Source: Eleusine coracana subsp. coracana
Lineage: Eukaryota; Streptophyta; Magnoliopsida; Poales; Poaceae
Length of the DNA stretch: 64,000 bases
NCBI GenBank assembly: GCA_032690845.1
Contig: CM064421.1
Coordinates: 38,616,963 to 38,680,962, forward strand
Reading direction: 5' to 3'
Part shown: positions 1-19,000 of the stretch, one piece after another
Numbering within the stretch: the stretch's first letter is position 1
Layout of the letters: every line of letters starts with the position of its first letter
Made by a program: the position numbers and the translations under genes
Notes under the pieces: model-generated
Databases searched by the model: none
The model's input: only the letters and a program-made list of their open reading frames with translations
What the model was told of the DNA's origin: nothing

Positions 1-376
1 AAAATTAGACACTTTGGGGATTCCCCTTGGTGTTTATATCTTGCCCCAGGTGCTTAGAATGCACACGCAATTGTTTATGGACTTGTGAGAGCAATGGGAA
101 TGTCCTGGCTTCAGACTACAAGGGAACCTGATTTTTTCTATACTGTTTTCCATGTGGTTGCTTATGCCTACATGTATGCTGATGTCACAGAACAACTGGG
201 GAGCAGTTCTTGTACTAAAATTGCTATTTCTAGAATTTTGCAATCTAGTCTTAATTGAGTTGGTTTGATTCCACGCGTAGGCATATTTTATACCATTTCA
301 TTTTTGCAAGTGAGATATTATTTAATTACACGTCCTACACCTATTATGGCTCTAATTTTGGCTCGCTTATATGCAG
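1..376 (+). other. Intron 1 of the receptor kinase gene (inferred)
   Basis: No supported exon lies here. The first recognisable codons of the kinase gene follow the acceptor AG at 375-376. An ATG at 346 is in frame with that exon, but the residues between it and the acceptor do not resemble the signal peptide this family carries. The signal-peptide exon is therefore probably left of the window. Confidence 0.5.
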
Positions 377-3300
377 TTGCTGCCCTCAATACGCTCTTTA
401 CTAGTCTGAATTCCCCTGGCCAGCTCAAAGGCTGGCAGGCAAATGGCGGTGATCCTTGTGGTGAATCATGGCAGGGCATCACTTGCTCAGGAGCGGGGGT
501 CACAGCAATGTAAGCTTTGCGATTCAATACAGTTTGTAGCATAGCCTAGAACAGTTTTGCTTCTTACTCCCTCTTAGCATATTTCCCTTTGTTTGATTCT
601 GTAGAAAATTGTCGAACTTGGGACTCTCCGGGAATTTGGCCTACAATATGAATAACTTGGGTTCCTTAGTTGAGCTGTGAGTATCCAGTTTGACCTTTCA
701 CTCAACCTTCTTTGGTGTGGAAATTCAGTTGATAATCGTCCCATATCAATTATTGTTGCAGTGACATGAGTCAAAACAGCCTTGGTGGTGGAAATCAGAT
801 AGAGTATAATCTTCCGACTATTAAACTTGAGAGACTGTAAGTACCTTGAATGACAATATGTATCTGAACTTTTCTCTTTGCTATTCCTGTGGCATGGCTA
901 CTTACATGATTCTTGTTTTGCAGCAATCTTGCAGGAAACCAGTTTGGCGGAAATATACCCTACTCGATTTTCTCAATGTCTAATCTTAAGTATTTGTATG
1001 TTACCTTTACAGGATTTCATTTTTTTTTTCTGAAAATGTATATAATCTGGAAGGTCTAAATCAATTTTCTTTTCAATACGCAGAAACCTTAATCATAACC
1101 AATTGCAAGGAAATATGACCGACGTGTTTTCCAATCTTTATAGTTTGTCAACGCTGTGAGTACTTTTCCGTGGGCATTTTCAGACGGGTCTTCAGTTGTA
1201 CTTTTATCCTCATATAGTTTTATTTTTGAACTTATTGATGCAGGGATCTCTCCTTTAATTCTCTTACTGGTGATCTACCACAAAGTTTCACTGGATTGTC
1301 AAGCCTGAAACAATTGTAAGAAAGGACACATGGTTTATTTTCATCTTCTAGACATGCCTTTTTGGTATTAACCCATTCCTTTTGATCTCAGATACTTGCA
1401 GAACAATCAGTTTACTGGTTATATCAATGTCCTAGCTAATCTCCCCCTTAATGATTTGTAAGTAACAATTAACTTAGTGATTCATTATTGCTCTATTTGC
1501 ATATGCGGTTCCATGTCTGATGCATTGCCTACCTAACAGGAATGTTGCAAACAATCGTTTCACTGGTTGGATTCCTAGTCAGCTTAAGAAGATAAACAGT
1601 CTACAGTGAGTTCTCTTAACTTCTTGACGTGCAACTGTTGGAGAGCTATAACTTGAACTAATATTCGCTTGTATGTAGAACTGATGGAAATTCTTGGAGC
1701 ACGGGACCAGCACCACCGCCTCCACCATATACAGCTCCCCCTCCTCCAAACCGTGGCCCAGATCAAAATGGCTCATCAAATTCTGGTGGTAAATCTGGGA
1801 TAAGTGGTGGAGCTATCGCAGGCATTATCATATCATTGCTTGTTGTTGGAGCAGTTGTTGCGTTCTTTATGATAAAAAGGAGAAAGCGCAAATCTGCGAG
1901 GGCAGCACACTTTGAACAGCACCAGCCATTTACTTCATTCGCTTCTAATGAAGTTAAAGGTCATTCTTTTAATTATTATCACACTTGAGAGAATGTTTCT
2001 TTAATGTTACTAATCATGTGAATATCGTCGTATACAGATGTTCCTTACATGAAGCCTATTGAAGAGCCTACCACAATAGATATAGAATCTTTGGCTTCCC
2101 CTGCTTCAGTTAGTCTGAAACCACCCTCCAAGATAGCGAGTCACAAGTCTTTTGATGATGATGATTTTTTGAACAAGCCTGTCGCAAAGAAAAGCAACAC
2201 AATACCTATAAAGGCAACTGTCTATTCAGTTGCAGATCTACAGATGGCAACAGATAGCTTCAACTTTGACAACCTTGTTGGAGAGGGTACTTTTGGGCGT
2301 GTTTACAGGGCGCAGTTCAACGATGGAAAGGTATGCAATATATTCTTATGTTGTATTTCCATTGTATTTCTGAATGCACGTGCTCCTTCTATTCCCTTGA
2401 TTTGATAATGTCTTTCCAAGTAGGCCTAATATATATTCCTGAGTTTTCATGTGGTTACATGTGTACCCTTAACGCTTTAGTGTATACGATGCCTCATTGC
2501 TCATTGGTGAAAGGGCCTCAATTACACTGTTCTAAGGGGAAATTTGTATGTTCAGAGCAAGATATTCTACAATCAGTTTCGCAATGGAGAAGTACAGAAG
2601 TTCCTCGAAAATTGATTCTTTATGGTTCTTATTAATGACAGTTTGGATTGTATTCTTTTAAAAGACATGGATTCCATGTGCATGCTATCTAGTGCAGTAA
2701 TGCTTTAGTATGCAGCCAAAACCAAAACATGATTCATTTGAATATATGACACTTCTTTTGTTTTCTCTATTCAGGTTCTTGCTATAAAAAAACTAGACAG
2801 TACTGTGATGCCATTCCAATCATCTGATGACTTTGCTGAACTGATCTCAAACATTTCAAAGTTGCACCATCCAAATCTCAATGAGCTTGTGGGCTATTGC
2901 ATGGAACATGGGCAACACTTGCTTGTGTACGATTTCCACAGAAACGGGTCACTTCATGACCTACTCCACCTTTCAGATGAATACAGCAAGCCACTTAGCT
3001 GGAACTCTCGTGTTAAAATCGCACTAGGCTCTGCCCGTGCACTAGAGTAAGTGGAAAATAAACTCTTCATATTTTTTTAAACAGGATGGTATGACATTGA
3101 GTTTACATGATTGTTCATGATTTAAATATAATATAATTTTCCCATATTGTATCTCCTAATTCAACTGGGCAGGAAATGTGGCCTTGTACCCATTTCTTTG
3201 TATAACAACTTACTGAGTTCACAACTCAGTTTTTTATATGTTGCCAGCATTGTTCAAATTAACTGACGTTGCTATTGACCCTATTATGCTATGTGATTTT

Positions 3301-4786
3301 TGAATTGGGAGCATTTTTTTAATCATACACAACCGTTTTTTGATGCATGTCTTTCACTATTTTCTAGTACCATGTCTGGATTTTTGGTTAAACACCATCA
3401 AAATGTATTTCCTGAATGATTTGAGAATCTATTCCAATGACTATTTGTTCATTAGTCATTACATAATCAGCTGTACCATACTGGTTCATTATGAAACATG
3501 TAGATTGCTTAGCATTTATGAAATTCGCAGGTACCTTCATGAAATATGTTCTCCGTCCATTGTCCACAAGAATTTCAAGTCATCTAACATTTTGCTGGAC
3601 TCAGAATTCAATCCACACCTTTCAGATGCTGGACTGGCAAGCTTCATCCCCGATGCTGAATTCCAGGTAAATTATGGTCAATATACTCTAGCATCCATTA
3701 TCATGGGACTGCTTACAAAGACGGATGTGAAAAAAATCCAGTACAATAATGAATAAGTGGATTACTAAGAAATAAGATCAGTTTAATTAATGAGCCTACA
3801 AAAGGTGCTGCAATGATTTAGACCTATCTACAGTAATGAGAAAAGAATAATATTCTTTTTGCTCTTGGTTATTTTGGTATACACAATTCTAATGTTGCAT
3901 TTACTCCCTCCGTCCTAGAATATTTGGCATTCTAGCCTCATTCAGTTTTCCCAAAATATTTGGCATTCTCACTTCTCGAGACACATTTATCTCTTCCCAA
4001 TACACCTCTATCTCTATCTCTCCTCCTCGTTTCCTGCGTACCTACTTTATTCCTTCTTTTTTTAATCTCCGTACCGAGGACCACAATGCCAAACATTGTG
4101 GGACGGAGGGAGTACATACTATGTACCTCTAAACAGACTCTGAATGTTTAATGCTAAATAAACTTCTACAGGCAGCAGAGCAGAGTGCTGGATACACTGC
4201 CCCAGAGGTGGACATGACTGGTCAGTACACCCTCAAGAGTGATGTATATAGTTTTGGAGTTGTCATGCTTGAGCTATTGACAGGACGTAGGCCTTTCGAC
4301 AGGTACGCGCTCAGAACTGGTTTCAGCTTCTGAATAGTTATAAATTTTGTCATTGATGATCCAGTATCTCATTGCGCAACTGTTTGCATTACAGCTCTAG
4401 ACCGAGGTCAGAGCAGTCACTCGTGCGGTGGGCGACTCCTCAGCTGCATGACATTGACGCTCTGGATAGGATGGTTGATCCTGCACTCAAGGGTCTGTAC
4501 CCTGCCAAATCGCTATCCCGATTTGCTGATGTCCTCGCCCTTTGTGTCCAGGTAGGAATTCCATTCTCCAGAATACAAACTAGTCACAAGAAACATATAT
4601 GTATCTAAATAATGCCTGAAACTGTGGAGCAAATTCTTGCTGCAGCCCGAACCAGAGTTCAGGCCACCAATGTCAGAAGTGGTGCAAGCATTGGTTCGTC
4701 TTGTTCAGAGGGCTAACATGACAAAGAGAATGCTTGATGGAGACACTTCTCGTCGAGCAGATGACCAAGACCAAGATTTTATATGA
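377..4786 (+). CDS. STRUBBELIG-receptor family (SRF) LRR receptor-like kinase, 5' end outside window
   Basis: Leucine-rich repeat receptor kinase of the plasma membrane, SRF6/SRF7-like. Fifteen exons keep phase throughout: 377-509, 605-676, 762-836, 924-995, 1084-1155, 1244-1315, 1392-1457, 1540-1605, 1679-1959, 2038-2330, 2775-3046, 3531-3666, 4172-4302, 4395-4551 and 4646-4786. They encode about 679 residues. An N-terminal cap (LNSPGQLKGW, then DPCGESWQGITC) leads into six small LRR exons of 66-75 nt, a proline-rich stretch, a transmembrane segment (AGIIISLLVVGAVVAFFMI) followed by basic KRRKRK, and a kinase domain. The glycine loop (GEGTFGRVY) and the ATP lysine (LAIKK) are present. The catalytic loop reads HKNFKSSN instead of HRD...N, and the DFG site reads DAG. 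SRF members are known to have atypical or inactive kinases, so signalling probably works through partners. The signal peptide is not in the window. A Stowaway MITE sits in the intron 3667-4171. Confidence 0.92.
3904..4112. mobile_element. Stowaway (Tc1/mariner) MITE in kinase intron
   Basis: About 209 bp with terminal inverted repeats CTCCCTCCGTCC and GGACGGAGGGAG, flanked by a TA target duplication on each side (3902-3903 and 4113-4114). It lies in the intron before the exon at 4172 and does not touch the splice sites. The termini match the Stowaway consensus common in grasses. No coding capacity. Confidence 0.9.
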
Positions 4787-4940
4787 CAAACAAAACCCGA
4801 GCCTTTCTGTTAAATCTCAAGTTGTACTTATTTTGTTCGCGTAGTGCCCTGTAGAGAGAAAATGGAAGAAAACATAACGGGGAAGTTTGCCGGGTTCACC
4901 AGTACATAATCACAGTTTTCTCTTGACGACAAAAGATTGC

Positions 4941-5965
4941 TGTTCTATGATTGTACTATGTATACAACCCAGTATCTAGATGTTCATTGATTTCATTCTA
5001 TTACATTCATTGTGTAGATTGTACACAAATGCTTTAGATAAACAAGTGTGGTGTCCAGTTTGCTGAACATTAAAACATCAAGCGGACTCATTACAGATGG
5101 ACACTTTGATAGGCATGATCTGGGATATATTGTGCAAATCTCTTCCATTCAGCACCCCTTACTATAAAGATGCAGATAGGATATTATGGTTCATATAAAA
5201 AATAATGAAAGCGTGTTGATATGCCAATGATGGATTTGTTTGCACACCAATTGTAATCAAGATCAACGGGTGCTTTTTCTCAAGAAAAAATGATGAATAG
5301 CTCAATTAGGTTTTATTCGATGGTAAGGTGGTTGAGAGTAAGAGTTCCAGTTTTATCACAGCACAAAACATCCGTTCCTGCCATTTCCTCGATGGTTGTC
5401 ATCCTTTTAGTGATTGCACCCTGCAAATTTTAGAAGAAGCTTAATATAAGGATAAACGATGTATTAACTACTATCTGAAGAAATATTACAAAAAATTGCC
5501 TAGAACATCTGTTGAGAGAGGTGATGAGAACCAATTGCAAGAGTTACTGAGAAAACAGTCGGCATTGCGATCGGTATCCCTCCAATAAGAAGAAAAAGTA
5601 CATTGTTGATCCATTAGGTACGACCAGTGTTGTATTGGGAACATGATGATAATCTGGTCAACTTTCAGAGGGTCTCCTTCTAGCAGTCGTGCATCCGCTG
5701 GGACAATATTGCCAAGTTTAATGCTAATTATATACCCTGGTACCAAAATAGAAGCATCCAATTCTTGCCATTGCCCATCTCTGAGAACCTGAATGGACAA
5801 CATCACAACAATGTAATGTATGACCACAACAAGATCTGAAAACAAATCATTCCTGCTCTGTTCCTACAAACATTTGTTTTGAGCGCCAAACGCGCCATGA
5901 GAGCTGCAGCAGCATTGCCAGTATTATTTTCCTCAATGAAGCTGATTGCTCCTTTTCCACCTTTC
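4941..5965 (-). pseudogene. Collapsed partial copy of the neighbouring H+-ATPase gene
   Basis: This stretch repeats separated pieces of the intact ATPase gene at 14351-19000, in the same orientation. 4941-5214 matches 14018-14275 (the 3' flank), 5215-5640 matches 17168-17600 (exons 8 and 7 with introns), and 5650-5965 matches about 18050-18370 (exons 5 and 4). Exons 1-3, 6, 9-20 and part of exon 7 are missing. The retained exons have missense changes, for example in the A-domain part at 5645-5790. The phosphorylation-site exon is still recognisable near 5330-5425. It cannot encode a pump. The retained flank and introns show a DNA-level duplication followed by internal deletions, not a processed copy. 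An unrelated stretch joins at about 5966. Confidence 0.85.
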
Positions 5966-6991
5966 TTCTTTACCAATTTTCTTTTGCTTGTTTGGTGACG
6001 AGTAGTAGAAACATTCTGAATGAGAGCCTGGAACTCGCTGTACTGCAGCCGAGACAGAAAGGCTCTTTCGAGTCTTACGATCTTGAAACTCTTCTTTATT
6101 GCCATGAGGCACTTACGCTTACCCACAATTATTTGTGTTCAAAGGAGGGGTATGCCAATGTTAGAATACCTTCCGTTCCATGCAAGATATGATGTGGTCG
6201 ATACGTCAAATTGTCTGGTTCAGCTGTTCTCGTCACGGATTGGCCTTACCAAGTTATATAGCTGGACTGGCTAAATGCTATAATGTTCCAAATCCCGTAT
6301 TAGTAAAACACGGCAAGCTAATTTGACTATTAATCCATGATTAAAGCAGCTAGTGCTAATGTAGATAACCATCGTTTAAACTTCAGCTAAGAGGGAAACG
6401 CAAACACACATGGCTGTCCTTACGTAAACATTCTTGAGTCACTATAATCTGAAAGACCAAAGTCCACACTTATTATCGTTCTTGTGGCATTCATCATGCG
6501 GTGTCGTATCGGTGCTCTGAAATGGCACTAGTGCACACCTGGCCAGATAAAGAACAATTCAGCGCGATTACCAAAGTAATGTACAAGCGGGATCTACAGG
6601 TTAGAAAATAGACAATGAGGGTAACATGACTGAATTCAGCTACAGGCAGCACAATATCAAAGGCACAGTTTTCTTTGAAATGAGTACAATGATGATCTAC
6701 GTTGCTCTTTGTGAACAAGGATTCAATGAACAGGCACGCCGGATCTATTTGTATGATAAATTAGTTTCTCTTCTCACATGGCACTAGAGTGACAAAATTG
6801 CCTCAAATTCTACGCACTAGGAGGTTAAGCAGGACCTTTGCCCACCGGCTACTTCTATAGAGCCCGAAATGTCTATAACATCCTCCAAGTACGCATTGCT
6901 GGTGACTAATCATTCAGCTTGGATAGTTGTTGAACTGTAATGCTTGTGTGATCTACAACATCAAGGAGTTTGTTGGCATTAACCATCTACT
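5966..6991. other. Gap between ATPase pseudogene and RRP9 3' end
   Basis: No gene is recognised here. The right-hand part is likely the 3' UTR of RRP9, which reads leftwards and stops at 6992. Short open frames show no known motif. Confidence 0.5.
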
Positions 6992-13691
<6,700 letters not shown>

Positions 13692-14350
13692 AGAGACGAG
13701 TTGTGTGTGGCGGCAGCCTCGGCGATCGCCGCCTCAGGCACTCCGCGCGGTGCGTCACGGCACGGAAACTAGCTGGCGGTAATGGGAAGTTGACGGCGGC
13801 GCGGGCTAGGGTTCGGGCGGGGTGGAGCGAGGATGGAATTTGGAGTTTGACCAGAGCAAAACAAAACCGCCCTTCGCCCAGGCCCCCGGGACAGAAATCG
13901 GGTGCCTTGTAGCGAGTAAGAATTCGGCCCAACACGGCCCAGGTGCGCTCCGCCCGCCTTCTTCCTCCTCGCGCTCCCCCGCCTCCCGCCCGGCTCCGGT
14001 GGCAGGGGGCGCCGCCGAAGATTGGTGTCCTATGATTGTATTGTGTATACAACGCGGTATCAAGATCTTCATTGATTCCATTCTATTACATTCATTGTGT
14101 AGATTACATTCATCCGGATAAACAAGCGTGGTGAACGTTAAAACATCAAGCGGACTCATTACTGGACACTTTGGTGGGCATGATCTTGGATACGTTGTGC
14201 AAATCTCTTATATTCAGTATCCCTTACTATAAAGGTACATATACGGTACTATGGTTCATACAAAAAAATACATGAAGGTGGAGATACGGTGTTTCAGGCC
14301 ACGCTGCCGCCTTTTATTTTAATCTGAAAACACAACTAGGCTCAAGCAGG
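13692..14350. other. Compact gap: RRP9 promoter and ATPase 3' flank
   Basis: Only about 660 bp separate the RRP9 start codon from the ATPase stop codon, both genes being on the minus strand. The RRP9 half (13692 to about 14010) is very GC-rich and must contain its promoter and 5' UTR. From 14018 the sequence matches the flank duplicated at 4941. No other gene is seen. Confidence 0.6.
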
Positions 14351-17300
14351 TCAGACTGACTGGGCCGACCGGATGATGTGAGAATCCACACGCTTCAGCC
14401 TCATCACAGATTCAACATGCGCTCTTAGTGCATGCCTTTCTCCCAATCTGCAACATAAATACTTTCCTGCATAATTTCTTATTGGCACTGCCTAACCAAG
14501 AACATCAAAGCTTTTCAGTCCCTGCACCTCTTTTACCTGGTGATCTCGGCTCGTCGCTTCGCTTGATCAGCCATCCGAGAAGACGGCATCGTGCTGCTGA
14601 GAAGATGATCAGAGAATGCCCTCGGCTGAACATCTCTCTGCGAAAGCGCCCACTTGGCCTCCCGGTCCTCCTTGCCGAAGTCCCTCTTCCTTGTAAATGC
14701 AGTCTGAAGCATGAACAATGCATCCCATGAACAAACTCTGAAAGAGGGAAACAGAAGAGAAACACTGCTGCTTTACCTTTCTGTCGAACAGCAAGTTCCA
14801 TGCTTTGCCACTAAGGATGTAGTGGACGGTTATCTTGATGAAATCAAGAGGGACATAGAACACTAGGCTGTACAGCCATATGACGCCGGCCCAGCCCCAT
14901 CCAATCGAGCTGATGGAAGCGAAGCCGATGGTCGCATAGACGGCAACAAGGGTAGCCACCTGCAGATCAAGAAGAACTCACATAACCTTGCCATGTTACG
15001 ACAGACATTTTACTGAATTTTCAGTGACTGATAAGAACTCGCCAAATTTTGATGCGTTTATCCCTTCTTCTTGATTGATTCAGCGACTCACCAGTTGTGC
15101 TGCTATGAAAGCGCAGATCAGCAGAGCTCCAGGCCTGTCTAGGAACGATAAGCCCCGGCTGCGTGTGACGAAGATCAGAACCTGGCTAATGATGCTGACC
15201 TGCAGGTACATCGCGGACGAGATCTTTTCGGCGTCTTTCTTGATGGACCTCACCTTGAAATGGGTCTGCAACTCAGAAACATAAAGCTTTTGTGGTCAAT
15301 TAATCTATCAAACAGATATTGAAATCTCAAATTCTCAATATCGCTACTGATTTTATGTTACCTCAAAGAATGTGGTCCTTGTGACTGCCCAATAGAACAG
15401 AACAGTGACCAGTGCAAGGTAGGTTCCCATGACAACTCCAGTTGCAAAGACCTCTTTCAGCTTCCACTGGTCAGGTTTTCTAGATGGCTTCACCCGATCT
15501 TTCGATATTGTCATGATGGTCCCTGAACAAAATACATATACATCAACATGAACTTGACGCGTGGCTATGCAGGCATTTCAGATAATCAGATTAGATGACA
15601 AGTTCAGAAATGTATCACCGTCATTCAGTATGGCTATGATTAGAACCATAAAAGGAGGGAAGTCGTACTCCCATATTAATGCCAGAAGAACAAATCCTAG
15701 CTGCACGCATGGAAGAAAGATTTTCTGAACCTTGTAGTACTCTGCAACTGAAGAGCCATGTACAGGTTCATTTGATTCTTACCACTATCCGTATGGTGAT
15801 GGACACGGCGTAAATCTGCAGAGATGGCAGCGGTTGTAACAAGCCAGTTTAAAATTTCAGTTGATATACTACTGAATTTTAACAAGGAGAACTGCGGGCA
15901 CCGTGTAGTTCTTCATGCGCTGGAATATGGCGCGGCTAGTCAGGACGGCGCTGACGATGACGCTCAGCCCTGGCTCCGTGAGCACGATGTCGGCGGCGCC
16001 CCTCGCGGCGTCCGTGGCGTCGGACACCGCGATGCCGATGTCCGCCTTCTTCAGCGCCGGCGCGTCGTTCACGCCGTCGCCCGTCATCCCGCAGATGTGG
16101 CCCTTCCCTTGTAGGATCCTCACGATCTCGTACTTGTGCTCGGGGAACACGCCGGCGAACCCGTCCGCCGTCTCGACGAGCTCGTCGACGGGAACCGTCG
16201 CCGCATCCTCGCCGTTGTGGCGGCCGAACAGTGACGCCGACGGGTGCATGTTCGTGCCCATCCCGAGACGCCGGCCGGTCTCCTTCGCAATGGCCAGGTG
16301 ATCACCTGCAAGGACAGAGACAAGATCAAGATCTTGCCATGCTACAGAATTTATCTAGCACAGCCTCCAAGATCGGCGTGCTCGTCCGTCAATGCGTATG
16401 TACCGGTGATCATCTTCACGCAGACTCCAAGATTGAGCGCTCGACGAATGGTGTCGGCGCTGTCGTGCCGTGGTGGATCGAACAGGGGCAGCAAGCCACA
16501 GAAGATCCATGGCCCACCAGGACCGTGCCTTGATCTCTCTGGGATTTCCTGTTTCAAGTCATCAGATAATTGTCAGAAAGAGGTCAGTTTGCAGTAACGA
16601 CCACCAGATGAGTTTGATATGCTACCTGATATGCAACTGCTAGTGACCGGAGGCCCCTTTCCGCAAATTCGTCTATTACTATCTGCACTCTTTCGGCGAT
16701 ATCATCCTTGTTGTAGCACAAATTTAAGATCTGAAACAGGAAAATATCACTGAAGAATAGACGATTTATTCACCAAAGTATCAGAATACTACAGTGAGGA
16801 AGGTAAATACAGTGAATTTCAGGAGTACCTGCTCTGGAGCACCTTTGCTGACCCGGAACCAATTGCCGTTGGAATCAATGTATGTTATAGCTGTTCTCTT
16901 ATCAGTGGGATTGAACGGAAGAAAGTGAATCTCGGTGATATTGCTGCGAGCCTGAAAAATAACAGGTAACATTTTTCTTTATGAGAAACAAATCAGAAAG
17001 CATCCACGAATTTCTCATGTACGACCGGTCTATTGAAGAAATTCAGAACCTCTTTGGGGTCAGCTAGTATGTTTATAACTGCCATATCAATTGCATCTTG
17101 ATTCTCCACTCTTGATGCTCTTGCAGCTAAAAGGATAATCATCTCCTTGTCCATTTCTTTGCTGAAAACCTGTTGATATACCAATGATGGATTTAATTAC
17201 ACACCAATTGTAATCAAGATCAACGGGTGCCTTTAAAAAAAAAATGATGAATACCTCAATTAGGTTTTTGTCGACAGTAAGGCGGTTGAGAGTAAGAGTT

Positions 17301-19000
17301 CCAGTTTTGTCACAGCACAAAACATCCATTCCTGCCATTTCCTCAATGGCTGTCATCCTTTTAGTGATTGCACCCTGCAGATATTAGAAGAAACTTAAGG
17401 ATACATACATGATGTATTAACTACTATCCGAAGAAAAATTACAATAAATTGCCTAGAACACCTGTTGAGAGAGGTGATGAGAACCAATTGCAAGAGTGAC
17501 AGAGAGAACAGTCGGCATTGCGATCGGTATCCCTCCGATCAGAAGAACAAGCACATTGTTGATTCCATTTCGGTACGACCGGTGTTGTATTGGGAACATG
17601 ATGATAACCTCAAGAATCACACCTAACACAATCGAGCATATACAGAAATTGCCTATGCAGACCAGAACCTAAAATTTCAGTAGGAAAATAATTCATAAAC
17701 AACAGCGAAACATATATAATTAGAGTTTATCATGCTAAAACACATTCTAAGTATTTTTGATGATTTACCTTCTGGAAATTGCCAACAACCTCTGTGGAGT
17801 CCACCAAATGAGCTGCCTTTCCAAAGAAGGATTGAATGCCGGTTGCGATGACAACGGCTTCAATTTCTCCATGTTTGCACGTTGAACCACTGAACACTAG
17901 GTCGCCCGTCCTCTTGGTGACCGGGAGTGATTCTCCGGTTAGAGCTGACTGCATGACGGAGACACAGAGAAAACCAACTCACTTGCTATAGCAACTACAG
18001 CGTTACTTGTGAGCAATGTCAGGCAATGTGAATTAGCAAGCATTTACCTGGTCAACTTTCAGAGGATCTCCTTCTAGCAGTCGTGCATCCGCTGGGATAA
18101 TATCACCAAGTTTAATGCTGATTATATCCCCTGGTACCAAAAAAGAAGCATCCAATTCTCGCCATTGCCCATCTCTGAGAACCTGGAAGCACAACAATGT
18201 AATGTATGACCACAGGCAAGATCAGACTGAAAAACAATACATTCCTGCTCTGTTCATACAGACCTTTGTTTTGAGCGCCAAACGCGCCATGAGAGCTGCA
18301 GCAGCATCGCCAGCATTATTTTCCTCAATGAAACTGATTGTTGAGTTGATAATCAGCAGGCAGACGATTCCGAGAAAGTCCTCCCAGTCAGTACCTTGAC
18401 TCTGAACATACAAAGGTAAATACAACAGTATATCCATTATGTTGCCGTTGTTGAAGTTTTAACCAACACTCTAATTAAGTCTAATTGAGTAAACAAGTAA
18501 AAAAAAGTAGTATAACCAATAAAGCAAATAACTTACGCCCCCATTTGCTAAGACCAGTGCCATCACTGCCGCTGCCTCCATCACCCAGGACAAAGGGTTC
18601 CACATAAAACTAAGGAACTTAAGAATCTTGTTTTCCTGGAAGGAAGAAACACAAGCACCGAAATCGTGATTTGAGACAACATCCGGGGAAAACAGCGGGG
18701 AGTCAATGATAAACCTACACGTTTCTCCTCCAATCTGTTTGCACCAAACAGCTGCAACCGTTCTGCGGCGTCCGCCGACGTAAGCCCACCGCGTGACGTA
18801 TTCAGCTGCTCAAAAACGTCTTCCAGGGGCATACTCTCCTGTACACGCAAAATGTATTTCGTTTTCAGAGAACCCCAAGCAGCAAAAATAGCACTTTGGC
18901 ACACTGTCGTAACTGATGCACTTACCAATTCACTCTCTTCGATGCTGAACTTGTCGAGCCCACCGAGCAAAGGGTTACCCAGACCCGGTTCATCATCCAT
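14351..19000 (-). CDS. P3A-type H+-ATPase, AHA10-like
   Basis: Proton pump of the P3A family, exporting H+ at the expense of ATP. Twenty exons keep phase: 18926-19000, 18719-18838, 18537-18635, 18264-18401, 18048-18182, 17769-17948, 17462-17668, 17255-17374, 17050-17169, 16829-16951, 16626-16730, 16404-16548, 15902-16305, 15783-15815, 15619-15700, 15362-15522, 15092-15265, 14777-14959, 14537-14703 and 14351-14447. They give 955 residues, the usual length. TGES is at 193-196, the phosphorylated Asp of DKTGT at 340, and TGDGVNDAP at 597-605. The C-terminal regulatory part (KRRAEITR, then HVESVMRLKR) ends SAQSV instead of the usual YTV. This tail resembles AHA10 of Arabidopsis, as recalled, whose relatives (TT13, petunia PH5) acidify vacuoles, so a tonoplast or endomembrane role is possible. 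The donor before the last intron reads AG|GTAAAA, so retention gives an immediate stop. The start is the ATG at 19000. Confidence 0.93.

Noticed and set aside
265..376. In-frame ATG codons (265 and 346) as the start of the receptor kinase
   Set aside because: The sequence before 377 does not look like a signal peptide, and a good acceptor AG sits exactly where the family has an exon boundary, so the true first exon is probably outside the window.
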